In this document: in pieces, positions 17,443 to 25,696 of the stretch | Layout: each line of letters opens with the position of its first letter | Position numbering within the stretch: the first letter of the stretch is position 1 | Assembly: GCF_003007785.1 (NCBI RefSeq) | Contig: NZ_PXOH01000005.1 | Span: 1 to 64,000, forward strand | Length of the DNA: 64,000 bases | From: Aphanothece hegewaldii CCALA 016 | GTDB taxonomy: Bacteria; Cyanobacteriota; Cyanobacteriia; Cyanobacteriales; Microcystaceae | Reading direction: 5' to 3' | The notes under the pieces: model-generated | Database searches by the model: none | Told to the model about the DNA's origin: nothing | The model's input: the letters and a program-made list of their open reading frames with translations, nothing else | Made by a program: the position numbers and the translations under genes

Positions 17443-18015
17443 TCAACAGCAATCGATCAAAGTAGCACTACTTAAATCGACTCCATACAGTTTGGCTTGA
17501 GTGAGGATATTAGATTGTTCAATGGAGGCATTATTAAAAATAGTACCGCTCAAGTCAACATGTGTAAAATTACAGAATATAATCGTTGCATTACTCAAGT
17601 TGGCTCCACTCAAATTGCCAAAAGAAGTATTTCCAATCATTGCTCCACTGAGATTGATTCCACTGAGGTTGACTCCACTCAAATCAGTTCCATTACCTCC
17701 ACCAAAATCAACTCCACTGAGGTTGGCATTACTAAAATTAGCTTCATAGAGCATACTTTCAAAAAAATGAGCATTACTCAAGTTGACTCCACTCAAATCA
17801 GTACCAGTCATTTGAACCTCACTCAAAATGGCATGACTCAAGTTGGCGTTTCTGAAGCTCGCTCCATCCAAACGAGCTTGACTAAAGTTAACCCCACTCA
17901 AGTCAACCCCACTCAAATCAATTCCTTCAGCTTCAATCCGCCGGAAATCTTGCTTTCCAGCAGCATAAGCACTGATAATCTCCTCTCTAAGCAACTGCAA
18001 TTTATTCGCATCCAC
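17443..18015 (-). CDS. Pentapeptide repeat protein
   Basis: 190 residues. After about 25 N-terminal residues the protein is almost entirely A(D/N)LSX-type pentapeptides (DLSGVNLSGINLSGA, NLSNA), predicted to form a right-handed quadrilateral beta-helix. No signal peptide or membrane segment is seen. Cyanobacteria have many such proteins of unknown function. It lies between rbcS and a nitroreductase gene, on the opposite strand, in a segment bracketed by an exact 31-bp direct repeat, which suggests it arrived by insertion or duplication. Confidence 0.85.
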   Translation of the reverse strand: MDANKLQLLREEIISAYAAGKQDFRRIEAEGIDLSGVDLSGVNFSQARLDGASFRNANLSHAILSEVQMTGTDLSGVNLSNAHFFESMLYEANFSNANLSGVDFGGGNGTDLSGVNLSGINLSGAMIGNTSFGNLSGANLSNATIIFCNFTHVDLSGTIFNNASIEQSNILTQAKLYGVDLSSATLIDCC

Positions 18016-18113
18016 AAATTAATCCCAAAATCGTTTCATATCATCAATAATAGTGCAAAAGAACTATATCGAGAAGTTTTCAACAAGCTTTTAGCGTGAA
18101 CTAATCAAAGCAA

Positions 18114-18144
18114 GGGTAATTTAATCATTGCTCCTGTTTTTTTG
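18114..18144 (+). repeat. Exact 31-bp copy of the rbcS terminator's 3' half
   Basis: Identical to 17136-17166, from GGGTAATTTAATC through TTTTTTTG. The 5' arm of the hairpin is not conserved here (AAAGCAAGGG instead of AAACAGGGG), so this copy is unlikely to terminate well. Confidence 0.85.
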
Positions 18145-18152
18145 ACCTCACC
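18137..18152. repeat. Left 16-bp inverted repeat flanking the nitroreductase gene
   Basis: TTTTTTTGACCTCACC is the exact reverse complement of 18961-18976. It is followed by a CTTCTCC...GAGATGG segment, a degenerate version of the hairpin at the other side. Confidence 0.6.
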
Positions 18153-18275
18153 TCAACTCTTCTCCTACAAAGAGATGGGCTTTTTGATCTCACTTTAAAT
18201 TACTTACAAAAAGCTTTTAAGATAGCATGGGGACTATCAACCCTCAACAACTAACCTATAACAACAAGAAACATT

Positions 18276-18923
18276 ATGGAAATGTCCGAACAAGTCCTTA
18301 AACAGCTTCAATGGCGTTATGCAACTAAAAAATTTGATCCGACAAAAAAGATACCCGATGATCTTTGGCAAGTCTTAGAACAAAGTTTAGTCTTAGCACC
18401 GTCTTCATTTGGGTTACAACCTTGGAAATTTATCGAAGTTCGTAACCCTGATGTTCGTCAAAAATTACTTGAACATTCATGGAAACAAACTCAAGTGGTT
18501 GACGCTTCCCATTTAGTCGTTTTTGCCATTAAAAAAAATATAGACGCAGCAGAAGTCGATCGCTATTTAGAAAGAATGTCCGAAGTCCAAGGTACACCAG
18601 TTGATGCCCTACAGGGTTTTGGTAACGTTGTCAAGGGTTTTCTAACCAAGCCTCCGTATCCCCTAAATTTAGATGAATGGTCAGCGAGACAGCTTTATAT
18701 TGCGCTAGGACAGTTTATGACTTGTGCGGCGATGCTAAACATAGATACCTGTCCGATGGAAGGTCTTAACCCTGCTAAATACGATGAAATCCTCGGATTA
18801 ACGGATTATGCTACCGTTGTCGCTTGTCCTGCGGGTTATCGTGCCGAAGACGATCGATCTACACCCGCCAACAGACCTAAAGTCCGTTATAAGTTAGAAG
18901 ATGTCATTCAATATATAGATTAA
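18276..18923 (+). CDS. Nitroreductase-family NAD(P)H-dependent oxidoreductase
   Basis: 215 residues of the FMN-dependent NfsB-like nitroreductase family. It shows the N-terminal FMN-contact motif RYATKKFD, APSSFGLQPWKF in the second conserved block, and a late FMN-binding segment CPAGYRAEDD. It probably reduces quinones or nitro compounds as a cytoplasmic homodimer; the physiological substrate is unknown. A second in-frame ATG at 18282 could be the start. Monocistronic, bracketed by inverted repeats, with a hairpin directly downstream. Confidence 0.85.
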   Translation: MEMSEQVLKQLQWRYATKKFDPTKKIPDDLWQVLEQSLVLAPSSFGLQPWKFIEVRNPDVRQKLLEHSWKQTQVVDASHLVVFAIKKNIDAAEVDRYLERMSEVQGTPVDALQGFGNVVKGFLTKPPYPLNLDEWSARQLYIALGQFMTCAAMLNIDTCPMEGLNPAKYDEILGLTDYATVVACPAGYRAEDDRSTPANRPKVRYKLEDVIQYID

Positions 18924-18930
18924 GTCGTAA

Positions 18931-18976
18931 TAATTCCCTCTCCTTTGAGGAGAGGGCTAGGGTGAGGTCAAAAAAA
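18931..18976 (+). terminator. Hairpin after the nitroreductase gene, part of a dispersed repeat
   Basis: CCCTCTCC pairs with GGAGAGGG across a short TTTGA loop, followed by CTAGGGTGAGGTC and seven A. The hairpin could terminate the upstream gene although no U-run follows directly. The last 16 bases are the inverted copy of 18137-18152. Confidence 0.5.
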
Positions 18977-19030
18977 TTCTTTGGATAAAGCTTTAGAATA
19001 AAAAACTGTGCTATCAAATACAAAAACCTT

Positions 19031-19411
19031 ATGATCATTGCAGACACGATTAAAACGATAGACGATGAGCTATCTAAGCGGTATATTGAGCTAGATCCAG
19101 CAGGTTACTTTATTATTTATTTAGATCGAGATGCGGGTCTGATTTGTGCCAAACATTATACCAATATTATTAATGAAAAAGGATTAGCGGTTGATCCTGA
19201 AACTGGAAAAGTAATTCCAGCGAAGGGAAAAGTAGAACGCACCGCCCAAACTCTTTATACAGCAAGAACCGCTAAAGAACTTTGTGTCAAAATTATTGAA
19301 GACACTAAACCTTGTCCTGTGGGTTTTCTTGATCATGCAGCTTATCTGGGGCGAGAATTTGTCCGCGCCCAACAAGCTTTAATCAGTGGTGAAGACTATA
19401 TACAAGATTGA
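19031..19411 (+). CDS. DUF4346 domain protein
   Basis: 126 residues of the cyanobacterial DUF4346 family, said to be related to tetrahydromethanopterin methyltransferase subunit A. Conserved features are LDPAGYFIIYLDRDAGLICAKHY and DHAAYLGREFVRAQQAL. Small soluble protein, function unknown. Monocistronic, with a weak GGGCTTG/CAAGCCC hairpin after the stop. Confidence 0.75.
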   Translation: MIIADTIKTIDDELSKRYIELDPAGYFIIYLDRDAGLICAKHYTNIINEKGLAVDPETGKVIPAKGKVERTAQTLYTARTAKELCVKIIEDTKPCPVGFLDHAAYLGREFVRAQQALISGEDYIQD

Positions 19412-19492
19412 AAGTTAAAGGGCTTGACAACCAAGCCCCTAATCAGATTTAATACATAAAATTGTATTTTTGTCAAGAGTTAATTCAAAAAA

Positions 19493-20197
19493 TTATTCCT
19501 CTTCTTCGCCGCCACCACCCCAGGGAAAACCCGCATACCAAAAGTAAGTGACCATCGGGATCAGCGTAGCGAAAAACAAGAAAACGATCACCCAAATACT
19601 CGCACTGGTATCGTTAGTATCCTCGGCGCTGGTAAAAGTACTGTCAATATTGATTTCTTGTACATCAGGTGGGCCAGGGTCAGGTTCACCCGATAGAACA
19701 GCACTTACTCGACGACTCGCATCTAACAAAGCTTGATTATACTTGGCACCATTTTTGAGCGGAACGGCAACAGTTTCAGAGACTACACTGTCAGCAATGT
19801 CATCGGTCAGTAAATTTTGGACACCTTTTCCTGTACGAATTGCCGTGGCATTTGTTAGAGTATCAATGATCAATAAAGTCTGATTTTCCTTTTCTTCTGG
19901 AGTCGGATACCATTTATTAAATAAATCATCGGCAAACTGATTCATCGTTTGACCAAAATCTAGACGACGAATCACCACCATACGAACTTCATTTCCTGTA
20001 CGATCGGCTAATTTTTTTAAGTCACCGCTTACCTTCGCTTCATTGGCACGACTTATCGTATCCGCGTTGTCAATCACCCAAGTAGGATCACCTGAACTCA
20101 AGGGAGGTAAATCATAAACTCCTGTAGCATGAGCCGGAATCATTAGCAGTCCCCAAGCTAACAATACAGTACAAAAAAAGCTCAACAAACGTTTCAT
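19493..20197 (-). CDS. psb32: Psb32/TLP18.3-like TPM-domain protein
   Basis: About 234 residues. A signal peptide (MKRLLSFFCTVLLAWGLLMIPAHA) is followed by a TPM (YgcG-type) domain with VIDNADTISRANEAKVSGDL, and a C-terminal membrane helix WVIVFLFFATLIPMVTYFW with a Gly/Glu tail. This matches cyanobacterial Psb32, a lumen-facing thylakoid protein linked to photosystem II repair. The start at 20197 is preferred (GAGAG 8 nt upstream) over the ATG at 20215. Convergent with the DUF4346 gene, divergent from psaL. Confidence 0.85.
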   Translation of the reverse strand: MKRLLSFFCTVLLAWGLLMIPAHATGVYDLPPLSSGDPTWVIDNADTISRANEAKVSGDLKKLADRTGNEVRMVVIRRLDFGQTMNQFADDLFNKWYPTPEEKENQTLLIIDTLTNATAIRTGKGVQNLLTDDIADSVVSETVAVPLKNGAKYNQALLDASRRVSAVLSGEPDPGPPDVQEINIDSTFTSAEDTNDTSASIWVIVFLFFATLIPMVTYFWYAGFPWGGGGEEEE

Positions 20198-20365
20198 TGT
20201 ATTAACTCTCATCATGATTGCTATAAAAATATCATATGAGAAATTGGTTTCATGAACTTTTCTAACGCAAAAGATAAATTTAGAAGCGAGATGGACACGC
20301 GTTGCTTAAAATATTTTTAAGTTTTCTATTCTCATTTGGATTAGAAAGAGGAGAACTCAAATAAA

Positions 20366-20854
20366 ATGCCCGAAACTCCATTTAAACAGGTTGTTCATCC
20401 TTATCATGGTGATCCTTTTGTAGGTCATCTCTCAACCCCGATTTCTGATTCTGACTTTACCAGAACTTTTATCGGAAATTTACCCGCTTACCGTCGTGGT
20501 CTATCCCCCATTATACGGGGCTTAGAAGTCGGAATGGCTCACGGTTATTTTTTAATTGGCCCTTGGGTATTACTTGGCCCCTTACGTGACTCTGATCACG
20601 CTAACTTAGGCGGTTTAATTTCGGGTCTAGCACTGATCCTTATTGCAACTGCTTGTTTATCGCTCTATGGTTTGGTTTATTTCCAAGGCAAAGATGATAT
20701 TGTGGGTCCTGATGCCCTAAAAACCTCTGAAGGCTGGAGTCAGTTTGCTGCTGGTTTCTTCGTTGGCGGTATGGGCGGCGCATTTGTGGCTTACTTTCTA
20801 TTAGAAAATCTTAACGTCGTTGACGGCATCATGCGCGGTGGATTTAATCAATAG
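20366..20854 (+). CDS. psaL: Photosystem I reaction centre subunit XI
   Basis: 162 residues of PsaL, the subunit at the centre of photosystem I trimers. It has the conserved N-terminal PYHGDPFVGHLSTPISDS, the membrane segments GYFLIGPWVLLGPLRDS and LALILIATACLSLYGLVYF, and the C-terminal GGMGGAFVAYFLLENL. GAGGAG lies upstream of the ATG. psaI follows 73 bp later. Confidence 0.98.
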   Translation: MPETPFKQVVHPYHGDPFVGHLSTPISDSDFTRTFIGNLPAYRRGLSPIIRGLEVGMAHGYFLIGPWVLLGPLRDSDHANLGGLISGLALILIATACLSLYGLVYFQGKDDIVGPDALKTSEGWSQFAAGFFVGGMGGAFVAYFLLENLNVVDGIMRGGFNQ

Positions 20855-20927
20855 TTAAGTCTAGTTACTTTTCCCTTTCATTATCTACTTTCATCGGTTT
20901 TTTTGACATTAGATAGGAGAATTTCAC

Positions 20928-21044
20928 ATGAACGGTGCTTACGCTGCCTCTTTTTTACCTTGGATTTTAATTCCCTTCGTCTGCTGGTTATTACCTGCGA
21001 TTGTAATGGGACTTCTCTTTATTTATATCGAAAGTGAAGCCTAA
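20928..21044 (+). CDS. psaI: Photosystem I subunit VIII
   Basis: A 38-residue protein, mostly a single membrane helix, starting [18 protein letters not shown] and ending [10 protein letters not shown], as in cyanobacterial PsaI. It stabilises PsaL in the photosystem I trimer. AGGAGA lies 8 nt before the ATG. It is directly downstream of psaL, the usual arrangement, and easily missed because of its size. Confidence 0.95.
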   Translation: MNGAYAASFLPWILIPFVCWLLPAIVMGLLFIYIESEA

Positions 21045-21050
21045 ATCTTA

Positions 21051-21078
21051 GTAGAGACGCGCCATGGCGCGTCTCTAC
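21051..21078. repeat. 28-bp perfect palindrome after psaI
   Basis: GTAGAGACGCGCCA followed by its exact reverse complement, a 14-bp stem with no loop. This type of GTAGAGACGCG...CGCGTCTCTAC element is dispersed in cyanobacterial genomes. It may act as the psaI terminator, though no T-run follows. Confidence 0.8.
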
Positions 21079-21103
21079 AGAATCACGATCTGAGGTGTGA
21101 TTA

Positions 21104-21808
21104 TTAAGCGGCTACCGTTTTTAAATCAATCTTTTGAAAGGTACGCCCCGCTTTATTCGGAAGGGGTAAACCTAAACGATGATGAAAATCTTGTTGTACT
21201 TTGTAGGTTAAACGTGGCGAAATTTGACGGACAATTTCACTCAGTAAGCGATCGCCAGTCGTCTGAACTAAATTCCAAGGTAATTTTGAGATAAACTTAG
21301 GGAATCTAACCATTACATCCATATGCAATTCCCAAGTTACTTTTGTCACCACATCTGGTAACTGGGTCATTCCCTGTTTTCTAAATGCACTTTCTAAACT
21401 CGACATAGCTTTTATCGCTTTAACTTCATCTAAAGTCATCAAAGCACGATAATCAACTTGATAGCCTAAATCTTCTTCGCTCTCTAGGGGGATACTGTGC
21501 ATATAATAAACCCCATCGACTGGCGGTTCTAGAACTACAGCCATTTTTGGTTCCACATCATGACCAAACGCCCCATATTTACCAACTGCTAAAAGATAAC
21601 CATTATTGCCCATCGGTTCAGTTTTCATCGGTTCCGCGCATCGACAAAACCATCCGTCATGTTGATTCAAGTATTCTGCCACAGTCTGAGCATCGCTGTA
21701 CATTTCCATACAGCCCTCAAAATGCGCCTGAAAATGAGCTATTTTAGTCTCTATTAACTTAGAATCAGAAAAATCATCGGGACCAGAAGTAACATATTGG
21801 CACTGCAT
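21104..21808 (-). CDS. DUF1997 family protein
   Basis: 234 residues of DUF1997, found in cyanobacteria and plastid-bearing eukaryotes. It has no signal or membrane segment. Recognisable blocks are QAHFEGCMEMYSDAQTVAEYL, GYLLAVGKYGAFGHDVEPKM and a C-terminal VQQDFHHRLGLPLP. Function unknown. Monocistronic, convergent with psaI, divergent from the SDR gene. Confidence 0.8.
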   Translation of the reverse strand: MQCQYVTSGPDDFSDSKLIETKIAHFQAHFEGCMEMYSDAQTVAEYLNQHDGWFCRCAEPMKTEPMGNNGYLLAVGKYGAFGHDVEPKMAVVLEPPVDGVYYMHSIPLESEEDLGYQVDYRALMTLDEVKAIKAMSSLESAFRKQGMTQLPDVVTKVTWELHMDVMVRFPKFISKLPWNLVQTTGDRLLSEIVRQISPRLTYKVQQDFHHRLGLPLPNKAGRTFQKIDLKTVAA

Positions 21809-21947
21809 AACCAGAAGTTGGGGGGCGAGGGTGAATATGTTCTTTTTACTAATCCAACCAAGGATTCTAGCAAAAAGATAGAAAGACGTTCATAATGTTT
21901 TTGTAAGAATAGTATTACCTAATCTATAAAAAACTGGGGTAACCAAC

Positions 21948-22613
21948 ATGAAAGCGTTTGTAGCAGGCGCAACCGGTCAAACGGGTCGAAGAATTATTAA
22001 AGAGTTAATCGATAAAAATATTCCTGTTAGGGCTTTAGTGAGAAACCTAGAAACCGCTAAAGAAATTCTACCGCCTCAAGCCGAATTAGTCCTCGGAGAT
22101 GTCCTGCAACCCGAAACCTTAAAAGATGCGATCGCTGATAGTACAGTATTATTATGTGCTACTGGAGCTAAACCCAGTTTTAACCCTACAGAACCCTTTT
22201 CCGTTGATTTTCAAGGAACCAAAAATTTAGTCGATGCAGCCAAAGCGAAAGAAATTCAGCAGTTTGTCTTTGTTTCATCTCTTTGTGTCTCTAAATTTTT
22301 TCATCCTCTTAATCTATTTTGGTTGATTCTTTATTGGAAAAAACAGGGAGAAGACTACCTAATTAATAGCGGATTAAACTATACTATTGTCCGTCCTGGT
22401 GGTCTTAAGAACGAAGATAACGCGGAACCTATTCTCTTGTCATCCGCAGATACCCTGTTTGAAGGCAGTATTCCTAGAACAAAAGTAGCCCAAGTTTGCG
22501 TAGAATCACTTTTTTATCCCCAAGCAAAGAACAAAATTTTAGAAATTGTCACTTCATCTGACGCACCGGCCGTGAATTGGGAACAAATGTTTACAAATGT
22601 TGCGGCAAGGTAA
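21948..22613 (+). CDS. NAD(P)-binding SDR-family protein (Ycf39/Tic62-like)
   Basis: 221 residues, atypical short-chain dehydrogenase. The N-terminal nucleotide-binding motif GATGQTGRRI is followed by VRALVRNLETA, which favours NADP, then GDVLQP and NYTIVRPGGL. It lacks the YxxxK catalytic pair of classical SDRs, as usual in this NAD(P)H-sensor/assembly-factor branch. Substrate unknown. Monocistronic; the Uma2 gene follows 56 bp later. Confidence 0.8.
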   Translation: MKAFVAGATGQTGRRIIKELIDKNIPVRALVRNLETAKEILPPQAELVLGDVLQPETLKDAIADSTVLLCATGAKPSFNPTEPFSVDFQGTKNLVDAAKAKEIQQFVFVSSLCVSKFFHPLNLFWLILYWKKQGEDYLINSGLNYTIVRPGGLKNEDNAEPILLSSADTLFEGSIPRTKVAQVCVESLFYPQAKNKILEIVTSSDAPAVNWEQMFTNVAAR

Positions 22614-22669
22614 TTTAGTCTAAAAATAATTTAGCTACAATTGAATAGAGTTATTTTAGTTGTATTTTT

Positions 22670-23434
22670 ATGACTATTTCTTCTGAGACTGCGCCAGAGA
22701 CTAATCTTAAAGATTGGGAAAGCGAGTTAGTCATTCCCGATATTAGTCATTTGGTGATAGAAGACGATACCCCTGTGGATAGTTTAATTTCCGAAAAACA
22801 GCAACGCTTATTAGTAACTTCTCTATATAGCTCTTTTGCTAAAAATATACCTTTACCTTTTCTAGCGGCCGCAAACGTCGGATTGTTTTACGCCCTCAAA
22901 CAACGTCCCTTAGTTCCTGATGTTATGCTCAGTTTAGATGTAACAGTACCTCAAGACTGGAGTAGAAAAGAAAATCGCTCTTATTTAATCTGGGAAATGG
23001 GTAAACCGCCAGAAATAGTCATTGAAATTGTCTCTAACAAAGTTGGAAACGAACTCAGTAGCAAACTTAAAAGCTATGCTAACGCGAGAGTGGGTTATTA
23101 TGCGGTTTTCGATCCACTTAAAGCACTTAGCCAAACTGTATTACAGCTATACAAATTACAAGCCAACAAATACAATCAAATTGATGATTTTTGGATGCCA
23201 GATCTAGAATTAGGGTTAAAGCTGTGGCAAGGAACTTTTGAAGGAAAAGAATATACTTGGTTACGGTGGTGTGACCAGACTGAACAAATTCTCTTGACTG
23301 GGGATGAAATAGCCGAACAGGAACGCCAACGCGCCGAACAGGAACGCCAACGCGCCGAACAAGAACGCCAACGCGCCGAACGGTTAGCAGAAATACTTCG
23401 AGAACGGGGAATAAACCCAGACGAAATCATTTAA
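22670..23434 (+). CDS. Uma2 family (DUF820) putative endonuclease with charged repeat tail
   Basis: 254 residues. The DUF820/Uma2 core has the PD-(D/E)xK-like elements PDVMLSLDV and PEIVIEIVSNK, with GYYAVFDP behind. A C-terminal helix is built from an EQERQRA unit repeated three times, encoded by an exact 21-bp tandem repeat near 23318-23380, then RERGINPDEII. The Uma2 family is multicopy in cyanobacteria; its role is not established. A lysozyme-like gene starts 11 bp downstream. Confidence 0.85.
   Translation: MTISSETAPETNLKDWESELVIPDISHLVIEDDTPVDSLISEKQQRLLVTSLYSSFAKNIPLPFLAAANVGLFYALKQRPLVPDVMLSLDVTVPQDWSRKENRSYLIWEMGKPPEIVIEIVSNKVGNELSSKLKSYANARVGYYAVFDPLKALSQTVLQLYKLQANKYNQIDDFWMPDLELGLKLWQGTFEGKEYTWLRWCDQTEQILLTGDEIAEQERQRAEQERQRAEQERQRAERLAEILRERGINPDEII
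23318..23380 (+). repeat. 21-bp tandem repeat, three copies, coding
   Basis: Unit GAACAGGAACGCCAACGCGCC, with one substitution in the third copy, encodes EQERQRA in the Uma2 protein tail. Copy-number variation would keep the frame because the unit is seven codons. Confidence 0.8.
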
Positions 23435-23445
23435 CAGAAAACAGA

Positions 23446-24114
23446 ATGAGCAACAGACAAAAAAATATTTTCACTCAAACAATTTTTGGTACATCAGTTC
23501 TTATTGTTCTAGCTTTTCATGGACAGTTTCCCTCTCTCGTTAACACCCTAACTCAGCAATTCTCAGCATCGACGATTAAATTATCATACGCTACTCAACC
23601 TCTAGCAATGACAGGAGGAGATCCCTATATTCGTGCTTTGATGCGTACCATTACGGCTAGTGAATCGAATGTCGATAAACCTTATTATGTGCTGTATGGT
23701 GGAAAATACGTTGATGATTTGAGTACACACCCTGAACAGTGTATGCCAATTGTAACAGGGCCAAATGTAGGTCAATGTAGCACCGCCGCCGGACGTTATC
23801 AATTTCTAAATACAACTTGGTACGAAAAAGCGAGACAATATCACCCGAAACCGTCTGGTTTGTTGTGGTGGAAAAATTATAGTTTTGAACCCGAATATCA
23901 AGATAAAGTCGTTTATGCTTGGTTAAATGATTCTAATGCTTGGGGTGTTAATATTTCCCAAAAACTTCAACAAGGTAAAATTGATGCTGTTTTAAAATTA
24001 CTCTCCCGAACTTGGACAAGTCTAGGATATGGTATAGAAACAAATTCGATGAGTCCTCATTTAAGCAGAATTTATCAAAAAATGCTGACCGAAGAATTAA
24101 AACGAGTTGGTTAA
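23446..24114 (+). CDS. Secreted lysozyme-like glycoside hydrolase (GH104/lambda R type)
   Basis: 222 residues. An N-terminal hydrophobic segment TIFGTSVLIVLAF suggests export or anchoring. The catalytic domain shows RALMRTITASESN (likely catalytic Glu), YYVLYGGKYVDDLSTHP and the conserved STAAGRYQFLNTTW of phage-lambda-endolysin-like muramidases. It is expected to cleave peptidoglycan glycan strands in the periplasm. It is followed within 13 bp by a HlyD adaptor gene. No clear Shine-Dalgarno. Confidence 0.8.
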   Translation: MSNRQKNIFTQTIFGTSVLIVLAFHGQFPSLVNTLTQQFSASTIKLSYATQPLAMTGGDPYIRALMRTITASESNVDKPYYVLYGGKYVDDLSTHPEQCMPIVTGPNVGQCSTAAGRYQFLNTTWYEKARQYHPKPSGLLWWKNYSFEPEYQDKVVYAWLNDSNAWGVNISQKLQQGKIDAVLKLLSRTWTSLGYGIETNSMSPHLSRIYQKMLTEELKRVG

Positions 24115-24127
24115 TAATACACTGTCT

Positions 24128-25597
24128 ATGAAATCTCCTATTGTTTTTTCACCTGCTCATGCTCGTTATACTAAAGAACGTTTTGCCGAGCAGAATGACT
24201 ATCTTTCCTATGAATTAGGAAAAGCTATTCAAGAATTACCCCCACTTTACACCCGTTTACTGGCGGGAACTATATCATTATTAATCTTTGGGGGCATTAC
24301 TTGGGCCTATTACGCTCAAGTCGATGAAGTGGCGACTACTACAGGTAAAATCATTCCCTCGAAAAGTCTTAGACCTGTACGCGCTATTAATGATGGTATT
24401 ATCCGAGAAGTCACGGTAAAAGCGGGAGAACAAGTCAAAAAAGATGAAATTTTGCTTGAAAAAGATGATGCGATCGCACAAACTGAAATTAACCGTTTGC
24501 AAAACTCAGTTAATCTCATTAAAAAAGATATTGCACGTCTCAACGCAGAAAGATTAAATCAAATAGCCACAGGAAATACATCTCAAGATCAACTCCAAAC
24601 CGCTCGTCTTGGAGATTATCAAGCGCGTCGTATTACCGCTCAAGCTGATGCTAACAAACAATTGGCAACCAAACAAGAAGCGATCGCTCGTTTATCCCGT
24701 TTACAAGAAAATCTCAAAACAGCGCGTATTACCCAAGACAAAGCAGCAACAATTTTAGAAAAAGCCAAAGAAGGGTTAGGAAATGCCAAAGAAAAAGAAA
24801 AATCATTACGAGTTTTAGTTGCTCCAGAAAATCAAGCCATTCCTCGATTAGAATATGTGGAAGTGCAAAATCAAATTATTCAATCAGAAGCAGAAGTTAT
24901 CCGCGCCGAAAATGAATTAGTAACCGCAAAAGATAAAGTTATTTCCTTAGAAAAAGACATTGCCGCACAAAAACAAACTATTTTAATCGCCCAAGAATCC
25001 TATCAAGGAGCATTAGGACAAACTAACCGCCTTCAAACGGAGCGTCAGACTGAAATTTTAACCCGTTTAAATCAACGACAAGAAGAATTAACCTCTGCTG
25101 CTGGACAACTTGAAAAAGCGAAAAAAGAGAAAACTTTTGAATTAATTAAAGCTCCCGTTGATGGGACTGTATATGAAGTAAAAGCTACCCAAGGACCTGT
25201 GCAAAGAGGAGAAGATTTATTATCTATTTTGCCAAGCGGTGATAATATTGTTCTAGAAGTAAAAGTATTAAATAGAGATATCGGTTTTATTAATACAGGA
25301 GATCGAGCAAAAATTAAATTAACAACTTTTCCCTTTCAAGAATTTGGCACAATCGAAGGAAAAGTATTAAGAGTTGATCCCAATGCAACTGTAGATGAAG
25401 AAAATAAAGATTTAGGATTAGTTTATAAAACAACTATTGAATTAGAAAAAAAATCAATGATGGTGAGAGGGAAAGAAGTCGCCTTAGTACCTGGAATGAC
25501 CGCTACTGCGGATATTGTAACTCGTCAAAAATCTGTACTAACTTTCTTTATTGAACCCATTACTCGACGTTTTAGCGATGCTTTTTCCGTAAGATAA
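24128..25597 (+). CDS. HlyD-family membrane fusion protein
   Basis: About 489 residues. A short cytoplasmic N-terminus and one membrane helix (LLAGTISLLIFGGITWAYYA) precede a lipoyl half-motif (AINDGIIREVTVKAGEQVKKDE), a long coiled coil (about 120-330), the second lipoyl half (LIKAPVDGTVYEVKATQGP) and a beta-barrel. It is the periplasmic adaptor of type I secretion, normally linking an ABC exporter to TolC. No ABC gene is adjacent; the upstream partner is a lysozyme-like gene. ATG at 24128 preferred over an upstream TTG that overlaps that gene. Confidence 0.88.
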   Translation: MKSPIVFSPAHARYTKERFAEQNDYLSYELGKAIQELPPLYTRLLAGTISLLIFGGITWAYYAQVDEVATTTGKIIPSKSLRPVRAINDGIIREVTVKAGEQVKKDEILLEKDDAIAQTEINRLQNSVNLIKKDIARLNAERLNQIATGNTSQDQLQTARLGDYQARRITAQADANKQLATKQEAIARLSRLQENLKTARITQDKAATILEKAKEGLGNAKEKEKSLRVLVAPENQAIPRLEYVEVQNQIIQSEAEVIRAENELVTAKDKVISLEKDIAAQKQTILIAQESYQGALGQTNRLQTERQTEILTRLNQRQEELTSAAGQLEKAKKEKTFELIKAPVDGTVYEVKATQGPVQRGEDLLSILPSGDNIVLEVKVLNRDIGFINTGDRAKIKLTTFPFQEFGTIEGKVLRVDPNATVDEENKDLGLVYKTTIELEKKSMMVRGKEVALVPGMTATADIVTRQKSVLTFFIEPITRRFSDAFSVR

Positions 25598-25696
25598 TTA
25601 ATAATTTAATAAAAGTGAACATCCAAAATTTATCTAAATTTTATCGAATAAGCAAACAATTAATAAAATTTAATAATTAACTTAATAGTTTTTATT

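Noticed and set aside
17497..18099. 200-codon frame on the plus strand opposite the pentapeptide gene
   Set aside because: It is the mirror of the pentapeptide repeats (repeated TQVxST pattern) with no family resemblance; the minus-strand gene explains it.
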